A DNA stretch of 64,000 bases from Alphaproteobacteria bacterium (lineage in GTDB: Bacteria > Pseudomonadota > Alphaproteobacteria > Rhizobiales > Beijerinckiaceae). Under the pieces are notes generated by a model. It searched no databases. It was not told the DNA's origin and saw only the letters and a program-made list of their open reading frames with translations. The position numbers were made by a program, and so were the translations under genes. This document shows positions 23,915 to 32,945 of the stretch, in pieces. The DNA lies in contig JAJPHH010000032.1 of assembly GCA_021325385.1 (NCBI GenBank), forward strand, positions 1 to 64,000. Reading direction: 5' to 3'. Positions within the stretch are counted from its first letter, which is position 1, and each line of letters begins with the position of its first letter.

Positions 23915-25708
23915 TTGAAGGCGACCGACGTCTCCCATCCCGATTACTTCCATAAAGTGGTCGATTGTCAGTGGGCGTGTCCGGCGCACACGCCCGTGCC
24001 CGAATATATTCGGCTGATCGCGGCCGGCGATTATGTCGGCGCCTATATGATCAATTGGCGGTCGAACGTCTTTCCCGGCATTTTGGGACGAACTTGCGAC
24101 CGGCCTTGCGAGCCGGCCTGTCGCCGCGGCCGGGTCGAGGAGGAGCCGGTCGCCATCTGCCGCTTGAAGCGCGTCGCCGCCGATTACAAGGGCGACATCG
24201 CGCCGTTGCTGCCGAAGCCGCCGCAAAACCGCAATGGCAAGCGCGTCGCCTGCATCGGCGCCGGGCCGGCTTCGCTGACGGTCGCGCGCGATCTCTCCCC
24301 GCTGGGCTACGACGTTGTCATTTTCGACGGCGATCAGAAAGCCGGCGGCATGATGCGCAGCCAGATCCCAAAATTTCGCCTGCCCGATTCGGTGCTCGAC
24401 GAGGAGGTCGGCTATGCGCTCGGCTGCGGAGCGACCTTTGTCGCCAACCGATGGATCGATAGTCTGAAGGGGCTGCTCGGAGAAGGCTACGACGCGATCT
24501 TCGTCGGCAGCGGCGCGCCGCGCGGACGCGACCTCGATCTTCCTGGTCGCAAGGAGGCGGCGGCCCATATCCATATCGGCATCGATTGGCTGGCCAGCGT
24601 CTCCTTCGGCCACACGACGAAGATCGGGCGCCGCGTCGTCGTCCTAGGCGGCGGCAATACGGCGATGGATTGTTGCCGCTCCTCGCGCCGACTCGGCGGC
24701 GTCGACGTCAAGGTTGTCGTTCGCTCCGGCTTCGCTGAAATGAAGGCGTCGCCCTGGGAGAAGGAGGACGCCCTCCGCGAGGGCATTCCGATCCTGAATT
24801 ATCACGTGCCCAAAGCTTTCATCCAGGACAACGGACGCCTGCTCGGCGTCGCCTTCGAGAAAGTCGCGGCGTCGAAGGACGACAAGGGCGCGCGCGTGCT
24901 GACGCCGACCGGCGAACCGGAGGTTGTGGTCGAGTGCGACGACGTGCTGATCGCGGTCGGCCAGGAGAATGCGTTCCCTTGGATCGAAAAGGACGCCGGG
25001 ATCGCTTTTGACCGCTGGGGCATGCCCAAGGTCGATCCGCTCACGTTCCAGTCGAGCCGGCCTGACGTCTTTTTCGGCGGCGACGCCGCGCTCGGGCCGA
25101 AGAACATCATCACCGCGGTCGCGCATGGCCACGAGGCGGCGATCTCGATCGACGCCTATTGCCGGGGCGAAGACGTGCGGCTTCGGCCGCCGCCCATGAC
25201 CAATCTCGTCAGCCAGAAAATGGGCATCCATGAATGGTCGTACGACAACGCGATCACGGTAGACCGACGATTCAAAGTGCCGCATGCCGAACTGGCGATC
25301 GCGCTGAAGAATATTCGCGCCGAGGTCGAACTCGGGTTCGATCCGAAACTTGCGGCGGCGGAGGCGCAGCGCTGCCTCAATTGCGACGTTCAGACCGTCT
25401 TTTCGGCGCCCGATTGCATCGAATGCGACGCCTGCGTCGACATCTGCCCGGTGGACTGCATCTCGTTCGTGCCGAACGCCGACAGCGAAGAGCGCCTTCG
25501 CGCTTCGCTCAACGCGCCTTCGACCAATCCCTCTCAGGCGATCTATGTCTCGACGCCGGTCAAGACCGGCCGGGTCATGGCCAAGGACGAAGACCTTTGC
25601 TTGCATTGCGGCCTTTGCGCTGAGCGCTGTCCGACCGGCGCCTGGGACATGCAGAAATTCACGCTGGACATGGCGCAGGCAGGGACTTCATGCCAATCCA
25701 GAGCGTAA
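23915..25708 (+). CDS. GltD-like FAD/NAD(P) iron-sulfur oxidoreductase with C-terminal ferredoxin domain
   Basis: The 597-aa protein has three parts. The N-terminal Cys-rich domain (CQWACPAHTPVPEY and CDRPCEPACRRG) and the FAD/NADPH folds (CIGAGPASLTVARDL near 110 and VVVLGGGNTAMDCC near 245) resemble the small subunit of glutamate synthase. The C-terminus carries two ferredoxin motifs, CIECDACVDICPVDC and CLHCGLCAERCPTGAW. It probably passes electrons between a pyridine nucleotide and the downstream oxoacid oxidoreductase in the cytoplasm. Start is TTG with GGGGAGAG upstream. Its end overlaps the next gene by 19 bp, implying translational coupling. The electron direction is inferred, not shown. 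Confidence 0.85.
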   Translation: MKATDVSHPDYFHKVVDCQWACPAHTPVPEYIRLIAAGDYVGAYMINWRSNVFPGILGRTCDRPCEPACRRGRVEEEPVAICRLKRVAADYKGDIAPLLPKPPQNRNGKRVACIGAGPASLTVARDLSPLGYDVVIFDGDQKAGGMMRSQIPKFRLPDSVLDEEVGYALGCGATFVANRWIDSLKGLLGEGYDAIFVGSGAPRGRDLDLPGRKEAAAHIHIGIDWLASVSFGHTTKIGRRVVVLGGGNTAMDCCRSSRRLGGVDVKVVVRSGFAEMKASPWEKEDALREGIPILNYHVPKAFIQDNGRLLGVAFEKVAASKDDKGARVLTPTGEPEVVVECDDVLIAVGQENAFPWIEKDAGIAFDRWGMPKVDPLTFQSSRPDVFFGGDAALGPKNIITAVAHGHEAAISIDAYCRGEDVRLRPPPMTNLVSQKMGIHEWSYDNAITVDRRFKVPHAELAIALKNIRAEVELGFDPKLAAAEAQRCLNCDVQTVFSAPDCIECDACVDICPVDCISFVPNADSEERLRASLNAPSTNPSQAIYVSTPVKTGRVMAKDEDLCLHCGLCAERCPTGAWDMQKFTLDMAQAGTSCQSRA

Positions 25709-27525
25709 ACGACTTTGTCATCCGCTTCGCCAATGTGAACGGCTCAGGCTCGGCGAGCGCCAATCTCCTCTTCGCGCGCTCGATCTTGCGCATGGGCGTG
25801 CCGATCGCGCCGCGAAACATTTTTCCATCCAACATCCAAGGTCTGCCGACCTGGTACGAAGTCCGCGTCAGCGGCGACGGCCATTTGGGCGCGCGCGGCG
25901 GCGCCGACTTCGTCGTCGCCATGAACCCGCAGACCTTCGCCAATGACGTCAAGGCGATCGAGCCCGGCGGCTATCTCTTCTACGATTCGTCGCGCTACGT
26001 GCCGCCCGCGCAATTGCGCGACGACATCGTCGTGCTCGGAATGCCGCTGACCGAGATTTGCACGAAAGAATATCGCGATGCGCGCCAGCGCCAGCTCTTC
26101 AAGAACATCGTCTATGTCGGCGCGCTCGCGGCTTTGCTCGACATCGAGATCGCGACGGTCGAGAAGCTGATCGGCGATCAGTTCAAGGGAAAAGAGAAGC
26201 TGATCCAGCCCAATTTGCGCGCTCTGCGACTCGGCTATGAAGACGCGAAGCAGCGCTTCTCGTGCCCGATCGGCCTGCGCGTCAAGCGCAGCGACGCAGT
26301 CGGCGACCGCATTTTGACCGATGGCAATTTCGCCGCCGCGCTTGGCGCGGTCTATGGCGGCGCGACGGTCTGCGCATGGTACCCGATCACCCCGTCTACG
26401 TCGCTGGCCGAAGCCTTCGAGAAGAATTGCGCGCGGCTCCGGGTCGATCGAGAGACCGGGGAGAAGCGTTACGCCATCGTCCAAGCCGAAGACGAGATCG
26501 CCGCGATCGGCGTCGTCGTCGGCGCCGGCTGGAACGGCGCCCGCGCCTTCACGGCGACCTCCGGGCCCGGAATTTCCCTGATGCAGGAATTTCTGGGTCT
26601 TGCTTATTTCGCCGAGATTCCGGCCGTGATTTTCGACGTGCAGCGCGGCGGGCCGTCGACTGGCATGCCGACCCGCACTCAGCAGTCGGACGTCATCTCC
26701 GCCGCTTTCGCCTCGCATGGCGACACCAAGCACGTGCTGCTCTTTCCCGAGGATCCGGGCGAAGCCTTCGAATTCGGCGCGCTCGCCTTCGATCTGGCGG
26801 ACCGGCTGCAGACGCCGATCTTCGTCATGCTCGATCTCGACATCGGCATGAATTCGCATCTCTCGGCGCCGTTCCGCTGGGACGATTCCCGTAAATACGA
26901 CCGCGGCAAGGTCATGTCCTTCGACGATCTCGAATCGGGCAAGGATTTCGGCCGCTATCTCGACGTCGATGGCGACGGGGTTCCGTACCGCACAATTCCA
27001 GGAACGCATCCAACCCGCGGCGCATTCTTCACCCGCGGCACCAGCCGCGACCGCTACGCGAAATACACGGAAGAGGGCGGACCTTACGTCGAGAATATGG
27101 ACCGGCTCGCGCGCAAGTTCGACACGGCGCGCAAACTTGTCCCTCGGCCGGCGCTGCGCAAAGCGGCGAAGCCGACGCGGATCGGCGTCATCCATTATGG
27201 TTCGACGGCCCCCGCCATGGAGGAAGCGGCCGAATTGCTGGCGGCGGAAGGCGTGCATATCGACGCGCTGCGCCTGCGCGCCTTTCCTTTCGGCGCCGAA
27301 GTCGGCGAGTTCATCGCCGCGCATGAGCAGGTCTTCGTCGTCGAGCAGAATCGCGACGCGCAGATGCGCACGCTGTTGATCGCCGATCTCGGCGTCGACC
27401 CGGCCCAATTGGTCGCGATCCTCCATTACGACGGAACGCCGATCACCGCTCGTTTCATCCGCCGCGAAATCGCCGATCGCTCGCGCGGCTTCGCTGCGCC
27501 GTTGACCAAAGAGACCGTGTCGTGA
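25690..27525 (+). CDS. 2-oxoacid:acceptor oxidoreductase, fused gamma-alpha subunit
   Basis: The 611-aa protein has a gamma domain (residues 1 to about 190, FVIRFANVNGSGSASANLLF) joined to an alpha domain (about 205-590) with AWYPITPSTSLAEAFEKN, EDEIAAIGVVVGAGWNGARA and TSGPGISLMQEFLGLAYF. This is the KorA-type layout of 2-oxoglutarate or pyruvate:ferredoxin oxidoreductases, which interconvert a 2-oxoacid with acyl-CoA and CO2 using thiamine diphosphate. The beta subunit is the next gene, with a 4-bp overlap. Substrate (2-oxoglutarate, pyruvate or branched 2-oxoacid) cannot be settled from sequence. Confidence 0.88.
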   Translation: MPIQSVNDFVIRFANVNGSGSASANLLFARSILRMGVPIAPRNIFPSNIQGLPTWYEVRVSGDGHLGARGGADFVVAMNPQTFANDVKAIEPGGYLFYDSSRYVPPAQLRDDIVVLGMPLTEICTKEYRDARQRQLFKNIVYVGALAALLDIEIATVEKLIGDQFKGKEKLIQPNLRALRLGYEDAKQRFSCPIGLRVKRSDAVGDRILTDGNFAAALGAVYGGATVCAWYPITPSTSLAEAFEKNCARLRVDRETGEKRYAIVQAEDEIAAIGVVVGAGWNGARAFTATSGPGISLMQEFLGLAYFAEIPAVIFDVQRGGPSTGMPTRTQQSDVISAAFASHGDTKHVLLFPEDPGEAFEFGALAFDLADRLQTPIFVMLDLDIGMNSHLSAPFRWDDSRKYDRGKVMSFDDLESGKDFGRYLDVDGDGVPYRTIPGTHPTRGAFFTRGTSRDRYAKYTEEGGPYVENMDRLARKFDTARKLVPRPALRKAAKPTRIGVIHYGSTAPAMEEAAELLAAEGVHIDALRLRAFPFGAEVGEFIAAHEQVFVVEQNRDAQMRTLLIADLGVDPAQLVAILHYDGTPITARFIRREIADRSRGFAAPLTKETVS

Positions 27526-28577
27526 GCTTTCTGCCCAAGCCGAAATTCCATCACCCGGCGCTCGCCGTCAACGCGCTGGGCTTCACCCATCGCGACTACG
27601 AGGGCGCGATTTCGACGCTCTGCGCCGGCTGCGGCCACGATTCGATCAGCGCCGCGATCATTCACGCCTGCTACGAACTGTCCCTGCCGCCCCACCGCAT
27701 CGCCAAACTCAGCGGCATCGGCTGCTCGTCGAAGACGCCGACCTACATGCTGGGCCAGAGCCATGGCTTCAATTCCGTCCATGGCCGAATGCCGTCGGTG
27801 CTGACCGGCGCCAATCTCGCCAATCGCGATCTGATCTATCTCGGCGTTTCCGGCGACGGCGATACGGCTTCGATCGGCCTAGGCCAATTCGCGCACGCCA
27901 TGCGGCGCGGCGTCAACATGGTCTATATCGTCGAGAACAATGGCGTCTACGGCCTGACCAAGGGCCAATTCTCGGCGACGTCAGACCGCGGCTCGAAGAG
28001 CAAGAAGGGCGTCGAGAATCTCGATTCGCCGATCGACCTCGTCGCACTGGCCGTGCAACTCGGCGCGACGTTCGCCGCGCGCAGTTTTTCCGGCGACAAA
28101 GCGCAACTCGTTCCTCTGATCAAAGCGGCCTTCGAGCATCGCGGCGCCGCCTTTATCGACGTGATTTCGCCCTGCGTCGCCTTCAACAATCACGACGGCT
28201 CGACCAAAAGCTTCGACTATGTTCGCGAGCACAATGTCGCCCTGAATGCGCTGGACTTCATCACCGGCCGGTCGCCGATCGAGATCGATTATCCCGAAGG
28301 CGCGGCCGAGCGCGTCGCTTTGCACGACGGGTCGACAATCACCTTGCGCAAACTGGCCGACGACCACGATTGGCGCGACCGCGCCGCGGCGCTGGCGGCG
28401 CTCGAGAAGCATCGCGCCGAAGGCGAGATCGTGACCGGGCTGATTTACCTCAACGATGAGCCGGTCGATCTGCACGCCCGGCTCAACACGGCGAAGAAGC
28501 CGCTGAACGAAATGGGCGAAGCCGAGCTTTGTCCGGGAGCGAAAGCATTGGCGGCGATCAACGCGTCGCTCCGATAA
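27522..28577 (+). CDS. 2-oxoacid:acceptor oxidoreductase, beta subunit
   Basis: The 351-aa thiamine-diphosphate-binding subunit has CAGCGHDSISAAIIHACYEL at about residues 29-48, KLSGIGCSSKTPTYM, and the ThDP/Mg motif GDGDTASIGLGQFAHAMRRG ending VENNGVYGLTKGQ. The conserved Cys residues (CAGC and GIGC) would hold a [4Fe-4S] cluster. The GTG start overlaps the alpha stop (GTGA). Together with the GltD-like protein it makes a self-contained module that may bypass free ferredoxin. Confidence 0.9.
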   Translation: MSFLPKPKFHHPALAVNALGFTHRDYEGAISTLCAGCGHDSISAAIIHACYELSLPPHRIAKLSGIGCSSKTPTYMLGQSHGFNSVHGRMPSVLTGANLANRDLIYLGVSGDGDTASIGLGQFAHAMRRGVNMVYIVENNGVYGLTKGQFSATSDRGSKSKKGVENLDSPIDLVALAVQLGATFAARSFSGDKAQLVPLIKAAFEHRGAAFIDVISPCVAFNNHDGSTKSFDYVREHNVALNALDFITGRSPIEIDYPEGAAERVALHDGSTITLRKLADDHDWRDRAAALAALEKHRAEGEIVTGLIYLNDEPVDLHARLNTAKKPLNEMGEAELCPGAKALAAINASLR

Positions 28578-28680
28578 TCGGCGCGCCGGCTCGATTTCAT
28601 TAGCTTCGATAGATTCGACAAGGGCGCCGTATCGCGCAGTCGCGATCGTCGCCGGCTGCAAGGCGGCGAGGCCGGCGCAG

Positions 28681-28887
28681 CTAATTCAGCGACCTTGACC
28701 GGCAATCCGGCGGCCGAAAGCCGACGACGCGCTCGAAGACGCGCTCGACACCGTCGCGCTCCTGACGGGCGACCGTACCGAGCCGCGCCTTGACGTAATT
28801 GATCACCTCGGTCATGTCGCCGCCATGCTGGAGGACGGCTTCTTCAAAAATCTTATTGATACGATTCACGGCGTCTTCAGGAGTCAT
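28681..28887 (-). CDS. Hypothetical 68-aa protein
   Basis: The ORF begins MTPEDAVNRINKIFEEAVLQ and is mainly acidic/basic helix ending in a Cys/Arg tail. A good AGGCAGGT ribosome-binding site lies five bases before the ATG. It is convergent with the oxoacid oxidoreductase operon and divergent from the GNAT-like gene. I do not recognise a family; the codon pattern and ribosome site make it likely real. Confidence 0.55.
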   Translation of the reverse strand: MTPEDAVNRINKIFEEAVLQHGGDMTEVINYVKARLGTVARQERDGVERVFERVVGFRPPDCRSRSLN

Positions 28888-29007
28888 GGGTTACCTGCCT
28901 GGGACGGTTGCACAATCGTGAGCAAGGGCTGTTCAAAATCACGTCTTCCGGGAACGCGCCAACTGACCGATGCTTCCGCATGTTCGTCCTTCACGCAGCA
29001 TCCGTCC

Positions 29008-29580
29008 ATGAGCGAATCGATGATTCACAAATCGGACAATGCCATTCGCGTCGCCGTCGTCACGAATAGCGAGCAACTCCTGCATGCCCAAGCGGTGCGC
29101 AGCATTTGCTTCATGGAGGAGACCGGACTCCCGGCCCGCCGCGTGTTCGACGGCAACGATTTCCAAGCGACGCACATCGTCATCTATCATGACGATGAGC
29201 CGATTGGCAGTTCCAGGATACGTTGGTTCAACGGCTTTGCCAAGATTGAGCGGACCGGCTTTCGTAAGGCTTATCGGAACGTCCGCGTACTGAAGCAGAC
29301 CGCCGATTTCATCTTCGACCATGTGGCGCGCAAAGGGTATCCCCGCGTGATCACGCTCGCCGAGCCCAAATACGCGGCGGTCTGGACCCGCATGCTCGGC
29401 TTCAAACCGCTCAACGATCGGCCGCCGACACTCTCGGGAGACGGCGAGCCGTTCATCGAACTCGTCAAAGAGTTGACGGTGCCGAGCGACGCCATTTCGA
29501 TCGACACCGACGCCGGCATGCTCTTCCGCGTGGAAGGCTATTGGCAAATACCGAGCGCATTCGAGGGCGGCGGGGGCTGA
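29008..29580 (+). CDS. GNAT-fold N-acyltransferase
   Basis: The 190-aa protein shows a GNAT-like core: AQAVRSICFMEETGLPARRV, HIVIYHDDEPIGSSRIRWF, IERTGFRKAYRNVRVLKQTA and the C-terminal KYAAVWTRMLGFKPL. The early RSICFMEE segment resembles the R..VF..E motif of N-acyl amino acid synthases and autoinducer-synthase-like enzymes, which use long-chain acyl donors. The ATG at 29008 is chosen because the conserved part starts soon after; 29020 is possible. Substrate is unknown. Confidence 0.65.
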   Translation: MSESMIHKSDNAIRVAVVTNSEQLLHAQAVRSICFMEETGLPARRVFDGNDFQATHIVIYHDDEPIGSSRIRWFNGFAKIERTGFRKAYRNVRVLKQTADFIFDHVARKGYPRVITLAEPKYAAVWTRMLGFKPLNDRPPTLSGDGEPFIELVKELTVPSDAISIDTDAGMLFRVEGYWQIPSAFEGGGG

Positions 29581-29811
29581 GGGCTAATCGAAATAAGGCC
29601 TTGGCGGACTATCAGCCCTCGCCGGCCTCGGAACATTCTCGTCTCTAAACACGAAGCGCCGCGGCGACCTTGGCGCTCGCCTTAATGGCCCATCGGCGCG
29701 GCGAGGACTTGGCGATGCTGCGCGCCGAAATCGGCGCGCATGTCGCCCGCGCGGCGCCTTTCTTTTTGGCCGGCTGTCGACACGGCGATCAATGATCGGC
29801 GGTTTTTTTCG

Positions 29812-30867
29812 TCAAAGGTTGAAAAGCCGCAAATAGCCGTCGTTGAACGGCGAGTCGCGGCCGGTGTCCAGAACCAAATCGTTGGCGAACCATGGATTCC
29901 TTTCGCTCAAGAGCGACAGGACGAAATCGTAGACGATCTGGACCGGCTTCGACTGAAGCCGCTCCGTGAGGGCGGTCAGATAGAGCGGTATGCCGACCTG
30001 GCAGTCGAGATCGAGCGGCGTGAAGGCCGGGTCCAAGACATTGATCGTGCCGAGCAAACCGATGCCGAGCCCGGCCTTGACCATCATGCCATAGGTGATC
30101 GAAGCGTCGCAGCAATGAGATACGTAGCCGCGCTCGACCAATTTGCGCCAGGGTCTCCAAACCTCCACTTTAGCCGAGTACCTCTCGGAATCGATGAAAT
30201 TGTGCCGTTCAAGGTCATCATAGGTCGGCACGCCCATACGGTCGACATAGGAGCGGCTGACCAGGGGCAGATAGTGGAACGTGCCCATGCGCTCGGACGT
30301 CAGGTCTTGATGAGTCTCGGGCGCAAAGCCGACCATGATGTCGGTCTGGTTCTCGACGAGGCTCATATAATTATGCGGACTCTTCAGCTCGACGCGAATA
30401 CGGGGATGGGTCTGGGCGAGCCGTCGCAATCCCGGTACGACGAAAGTGACGCTGATGCCGTCTGTGACGCCGAGCCGCACCACGCCTTCGGCCCCCTTGA
30501 ATTGAGCGCGAAGATCGCTGGTCAGCGTATGAATTTCCTGATCGAGCCTTAGCAACGCGCGGGCCAATTCCTCGCCGCGTCGGGTCAAGGCCGCTCCCGT
30601 CTTGCCGAAAATGACGAGCTGCGCGCCGATCGCGTCCTGCAGACGCCGGATCTCGCGGCCTACCGTCATCCGGCTGACGCCCAATTCGTCGGCCGCCCGA
30701 TTGAGGCTCTTGGCTTTGGCCACCGCGAGAAAGGTGCGCAATTCGCCCCAGTAGCGGCCGCTCAGGATCGAGCCTTCCTCGATCGCGAGTCTGCTGATCG
30801 ACGGCGCGCCTGATCGGAACGGATGATCCATGTTTTGGCCCAATGACGTGGCTTTCTTTAAGGACAT
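29812..30867 (-). CDS. LysR-family transcriptional regulator
   Basis: The 351-aa protein has an N-terminal extension of about 38 residues, then the winged helix-turn-helix ELRTFLAVAKAKSLNRAADE and LGVSRMTVGREIRRLQ, then an effector domain with VRLGVTDGISVTFVVPGLRR. It lies 63 bp downstream of glpK on the same strand. Being distal on the transcript rather than divergent is unusual for LysR proteins, so the target is not obvious. AAGGA precedes the ATG at 30867. Confidence 0.85.
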   Translation of the reverse strand: MSLKKATSLGQNMDHPFRSGAPSISRLAIEEGSILSGRYWGELRTFLAVAKAKSLNRAADELGVSRMTVGREIRRLQDAIGAQLVIFGKTGAALTRRGEELARALLRLDQEIHTLTSDLRAQFKGAEGVVRLGVTDGISVTFVVPGLRRLAQTHPRIRVELKSPHNYMSLVENQTDIMVGFAPETHQDLTSERMGTFHYLPLVSRSYVDRMGVPTYDDLERHNFIDSERYSAKVEVWRPWRKLVERGYVSHCCDASITYGMMVKAGLGIGLLGTINVLDPAFTPLDLDCQVGIPLYLTALTERLQSKPVQIVYDFVLSLLSERNPWFANDLVLDTGRDSPFNDGYLRLFNL

Positions 30868-30930
30868 CGTCCTTCGAAGCGTAGCAGATTAGATTGTCGC
30901 TTGTCAGAGGCTGCGCAAAATTGTCGAAGG

Positions 30931-32451
30931 TCAAAGCGCGTCGGACGATTCGGGCTTTAAAAGACTGCGCGCCACCGCGTCGCGCCAGCCCCGGTAGCGC
31001 TTGTCGCGCTGGTCCTTGGTCATGGTCGGCGTGAATCGTCGCTCCAGCCGCCAAATCTTGGCGAAGTCGTCGGGTCCGGCGAAGATTCCGGCTTGCCAGC
31101 CGGCGAGAAAGGCTACGCCCAGCGCCGTCGTTTCGAGGACGTTCGGCCGGTCGACGGGCGCGTCGAGCATGTCGGCCAGGAATTGCAAGGTCCAGTCGCT
31201 CGCCGTCATGCCGCCGTCGACTCTGATGACGGGCGCAGCCGCGCCGTCGAAAGCGGCGCCGAGATCGGCCCGCATCGCCGCGACCAGGTCGCGGGTCTGA
31301 TAAGCAACGCTCTCCAGCGCGGCGCGGGCGAGCTCTTTCCGGGTCGAGCCGCGGGTCAGGCCGACAATCGTCCCGCGCGCGTCGCTGCTCCAATGCGGCG
31401 CGCCGAGGCCGGCGAAGGCCGGGACGAGATAAACGGCCTGCTCCGGGTCGGCAGCGGCGGCGAGCGCGCCGGATTCGGCGGAAGACGCAATGATCCCGAG
31501 CGCATCGCGCAGCCATTGCACGCTGGCGCCCGCCGCGAAAATGGAGCCTTCGAGCGCATAGGTCGTTTGGCCGCGCCATTGGTAGGCGATCGTGCTCAGA
31601 AGGCGATGTTTGGAGCGAATGCGCGTCGAGCCCGTATTGAGCAGGATGAAGCCGCCGGTTCCGTAGGTCGCCTTCACCATGCCGGGCTCGAAACACGCTT
31701 GGCCGATCAGCGCCGCCTGCTGATCGCCGGCGACGGCCAGGATCGGCAGGGTGAAGCCGAGATGCTCTTTGACGATCGCGCTAAAATCGCCGACCGTGTC
31801 CCTGACCTCGGGCAACATCGCGCGCGGGATGCGGAACAGGCGCAGAAGATCGTCGTCCCACGTCCCGCGATCGATGTTGAAGAGGAGAGTCCGCGAGGCG
31901 TTGGTCGCGTCAGTTGCGAAGACGCCGCCGTTCGTCATACGCCACAGGAGGTACGTGTCGACTGTGCCGAAGGCGAGTTCGCCGCGCTCCGCCCGCGCTC
32001 TGGCGCCAGCGACATTGTCGAGCAGCCAGGCGATTTTTGTCGCCGAGAAGTAAGGATCGAGCAGCAAGCCGGAGCGTTCGCTGACCGGGGGCTCCGCGCC
32101 TTCCGCCCGCAACCGCGCGCACTGATCGGCGGTGCGTCGGTCCTGCCATACGATCGCATTGTGGATCGGCTCACCGGTTTCGCGGCTCCAGACCAGGGCT
32201 GTCTCGCGCTGATTGGCGAGGCCGATCGCGGCCAGCTCGGAAGCGGGCAGGCCGGCTTTGTCGACAGCCTCGCGCATGGTGGACAGCGTCGTCGACCACA
32301 GATCGGCCGGGTCGTGCTCGATCCAACCAGGATGCGGGTAGATCTGAGGAAATTCCCGCTGCGCCATCGCCACGGGCGCGGCGTTCGGCCCGAAAATGAT
32401 CGCGCGCGTCGAAGTCGTGCCTTGGTCGACGACAAGGATATGAGCCGGCAT
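30931..32451 (-). CDS. glpK: Glycerol kinase
   Basis: The 506-aa FGGY kinase converts glycerol to sn-glycerol-3-phosphate in the cytoplasm. The sequence has the phosphate-binding start [16 protein letters not shown], the substrate motif [20 protein letters not shown], the FGGY signature region [20 protein letters not shown], then [15 protein letters not shown] and [23 protein letters not shown] precedes the ATG. No glpF or glpD gene is adjacent; the nearest genes are an AtuA-like pair upstream and a LysR gene downstream. Confidence 0.93.
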   Translation of the reverse strand: MPAHILVVDQGTTSTRAIIFGPNAAPVAMAQREFPQIYPHPGWIEHDPADLWSTTLSTMREAVDKAGLPASELAAIGLANQRETALVWSRETGEPIHNAIVWQDRRTADQCARLRAEGAEPPVSERSGLLLDPYFSATKIAWLLDNVAGARARAERGELAFGTVDTYLLWRMTNGGVFATDATNASRTLLFNIDRGTWDDDLLRLFRIPRAMLPEVRDTVGDFSAIVKEHLGFTLPILAVAGDQQAALIGQACFEPGMVKATYGTGGFILLNTGSTRIRSKHRLLSTIAYQWRGQTTYALEGSIFAAGASVQWLRDALGIIASSAESGALAAAADPEQAVYLVPAFAGLGAPHWSSDARGTIVGLTRGSTRKELARAALESVAYQTRDLVAAMRADLGAAFDGAAAPVIRVDGGMTASDWTLQFLADMLDAPVDRPNVLETTALGVAFLAGWQAGIFAGPDDFAKIWRLERRFTPTMTKDQRDKRYRGWRDAVARSLLKPESSDAL

Positions 32452-32531
32452 GAGACGCTTCCTCCCAACGCCACTCTGATAACCGAGCTTCCATCAAGCC
32501 CGCAACGCCGGCCAAGCGGGGCAGGTTCGCC

Positions 32532-32945
32532 TCAGTGCGCCTCTCCTCCTGCGATCGGATCGCCGTGAAGAGCAGAGCGGAGATTCGGGCCAACGGCTAT
32601 ATGGCGGGCCAACTCCTCGTCGATCCCGATCGGCAAGCCGAGCACCCGAAACGCCGAAGTTTTACCATGCGCATCCAGGGACAGGCTGGAATTGACGCCG
32701 CCTTCCAGCGCGTCGTCGATGACGAAATTCAACGCCGCGAGGCGAGGTAGGGCGTAGCGCGCGACCCGGCAGGCGCCGCGATGCGAAAAAAGCGCGAGCA
32801 CGCGCTGCTCGGTGACTTCGGCGAGAAGCACGGGCCACGCCTCGGGGCGATAGGCGATGACGCTGACATTGAGGCGATTGCCCTTATCGCCGGCGCGGCC
32901 ATGAGCGATGCGGTGTAAAGGAATCCTGATCAGCCGGTTATTCAT
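32532..32945 (-). CDS. AtuA C-terminal-domain-like protein
   Basis: The 137-aa protein begins LIRIPLHRIAHGRAGDKGNR and continues LNVSVIAYRP, then ALFSHRGACRVARYALPRLA and NFVIDDALEGGVNSSLSLD. This corresponds to the small C-terminal domain of AtuA-type proteins, here encoded as a separate gene. Its ATG overlaps the stop of the large AtuA-like gene by 4 bp, so the two products are probably made together and may form a complex. Confidence 0.75.
   Translation of the reverse strand: MNNRLIRIPLHRIAHGRAGDKGNRLNVSVIAYRPEAWPVLLAEVTEQRVLALFSHRGACRVARYALPRLAALNFVIDDALEGGVNSSLSLDAHGKTSAFRVLGLPIGIDEELARHIAVGPNLRSALHGDPIAGGEAH

Noticed and set aside
25744-27426. 560-aa minus-strand ORF opposite the oxoacid oxidoreductase gamma-alpha gene
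   Set aside because: Shadow of a well-supported gene; no family motif.
29685-29795. 36-codon plus-strand ORF starting MAHRRGEDLAMLRAEIGA
   Set aside because: Protein-like composition but no ribosome binding site, no family, and it sits in the tail region between two genes; too weak to call.
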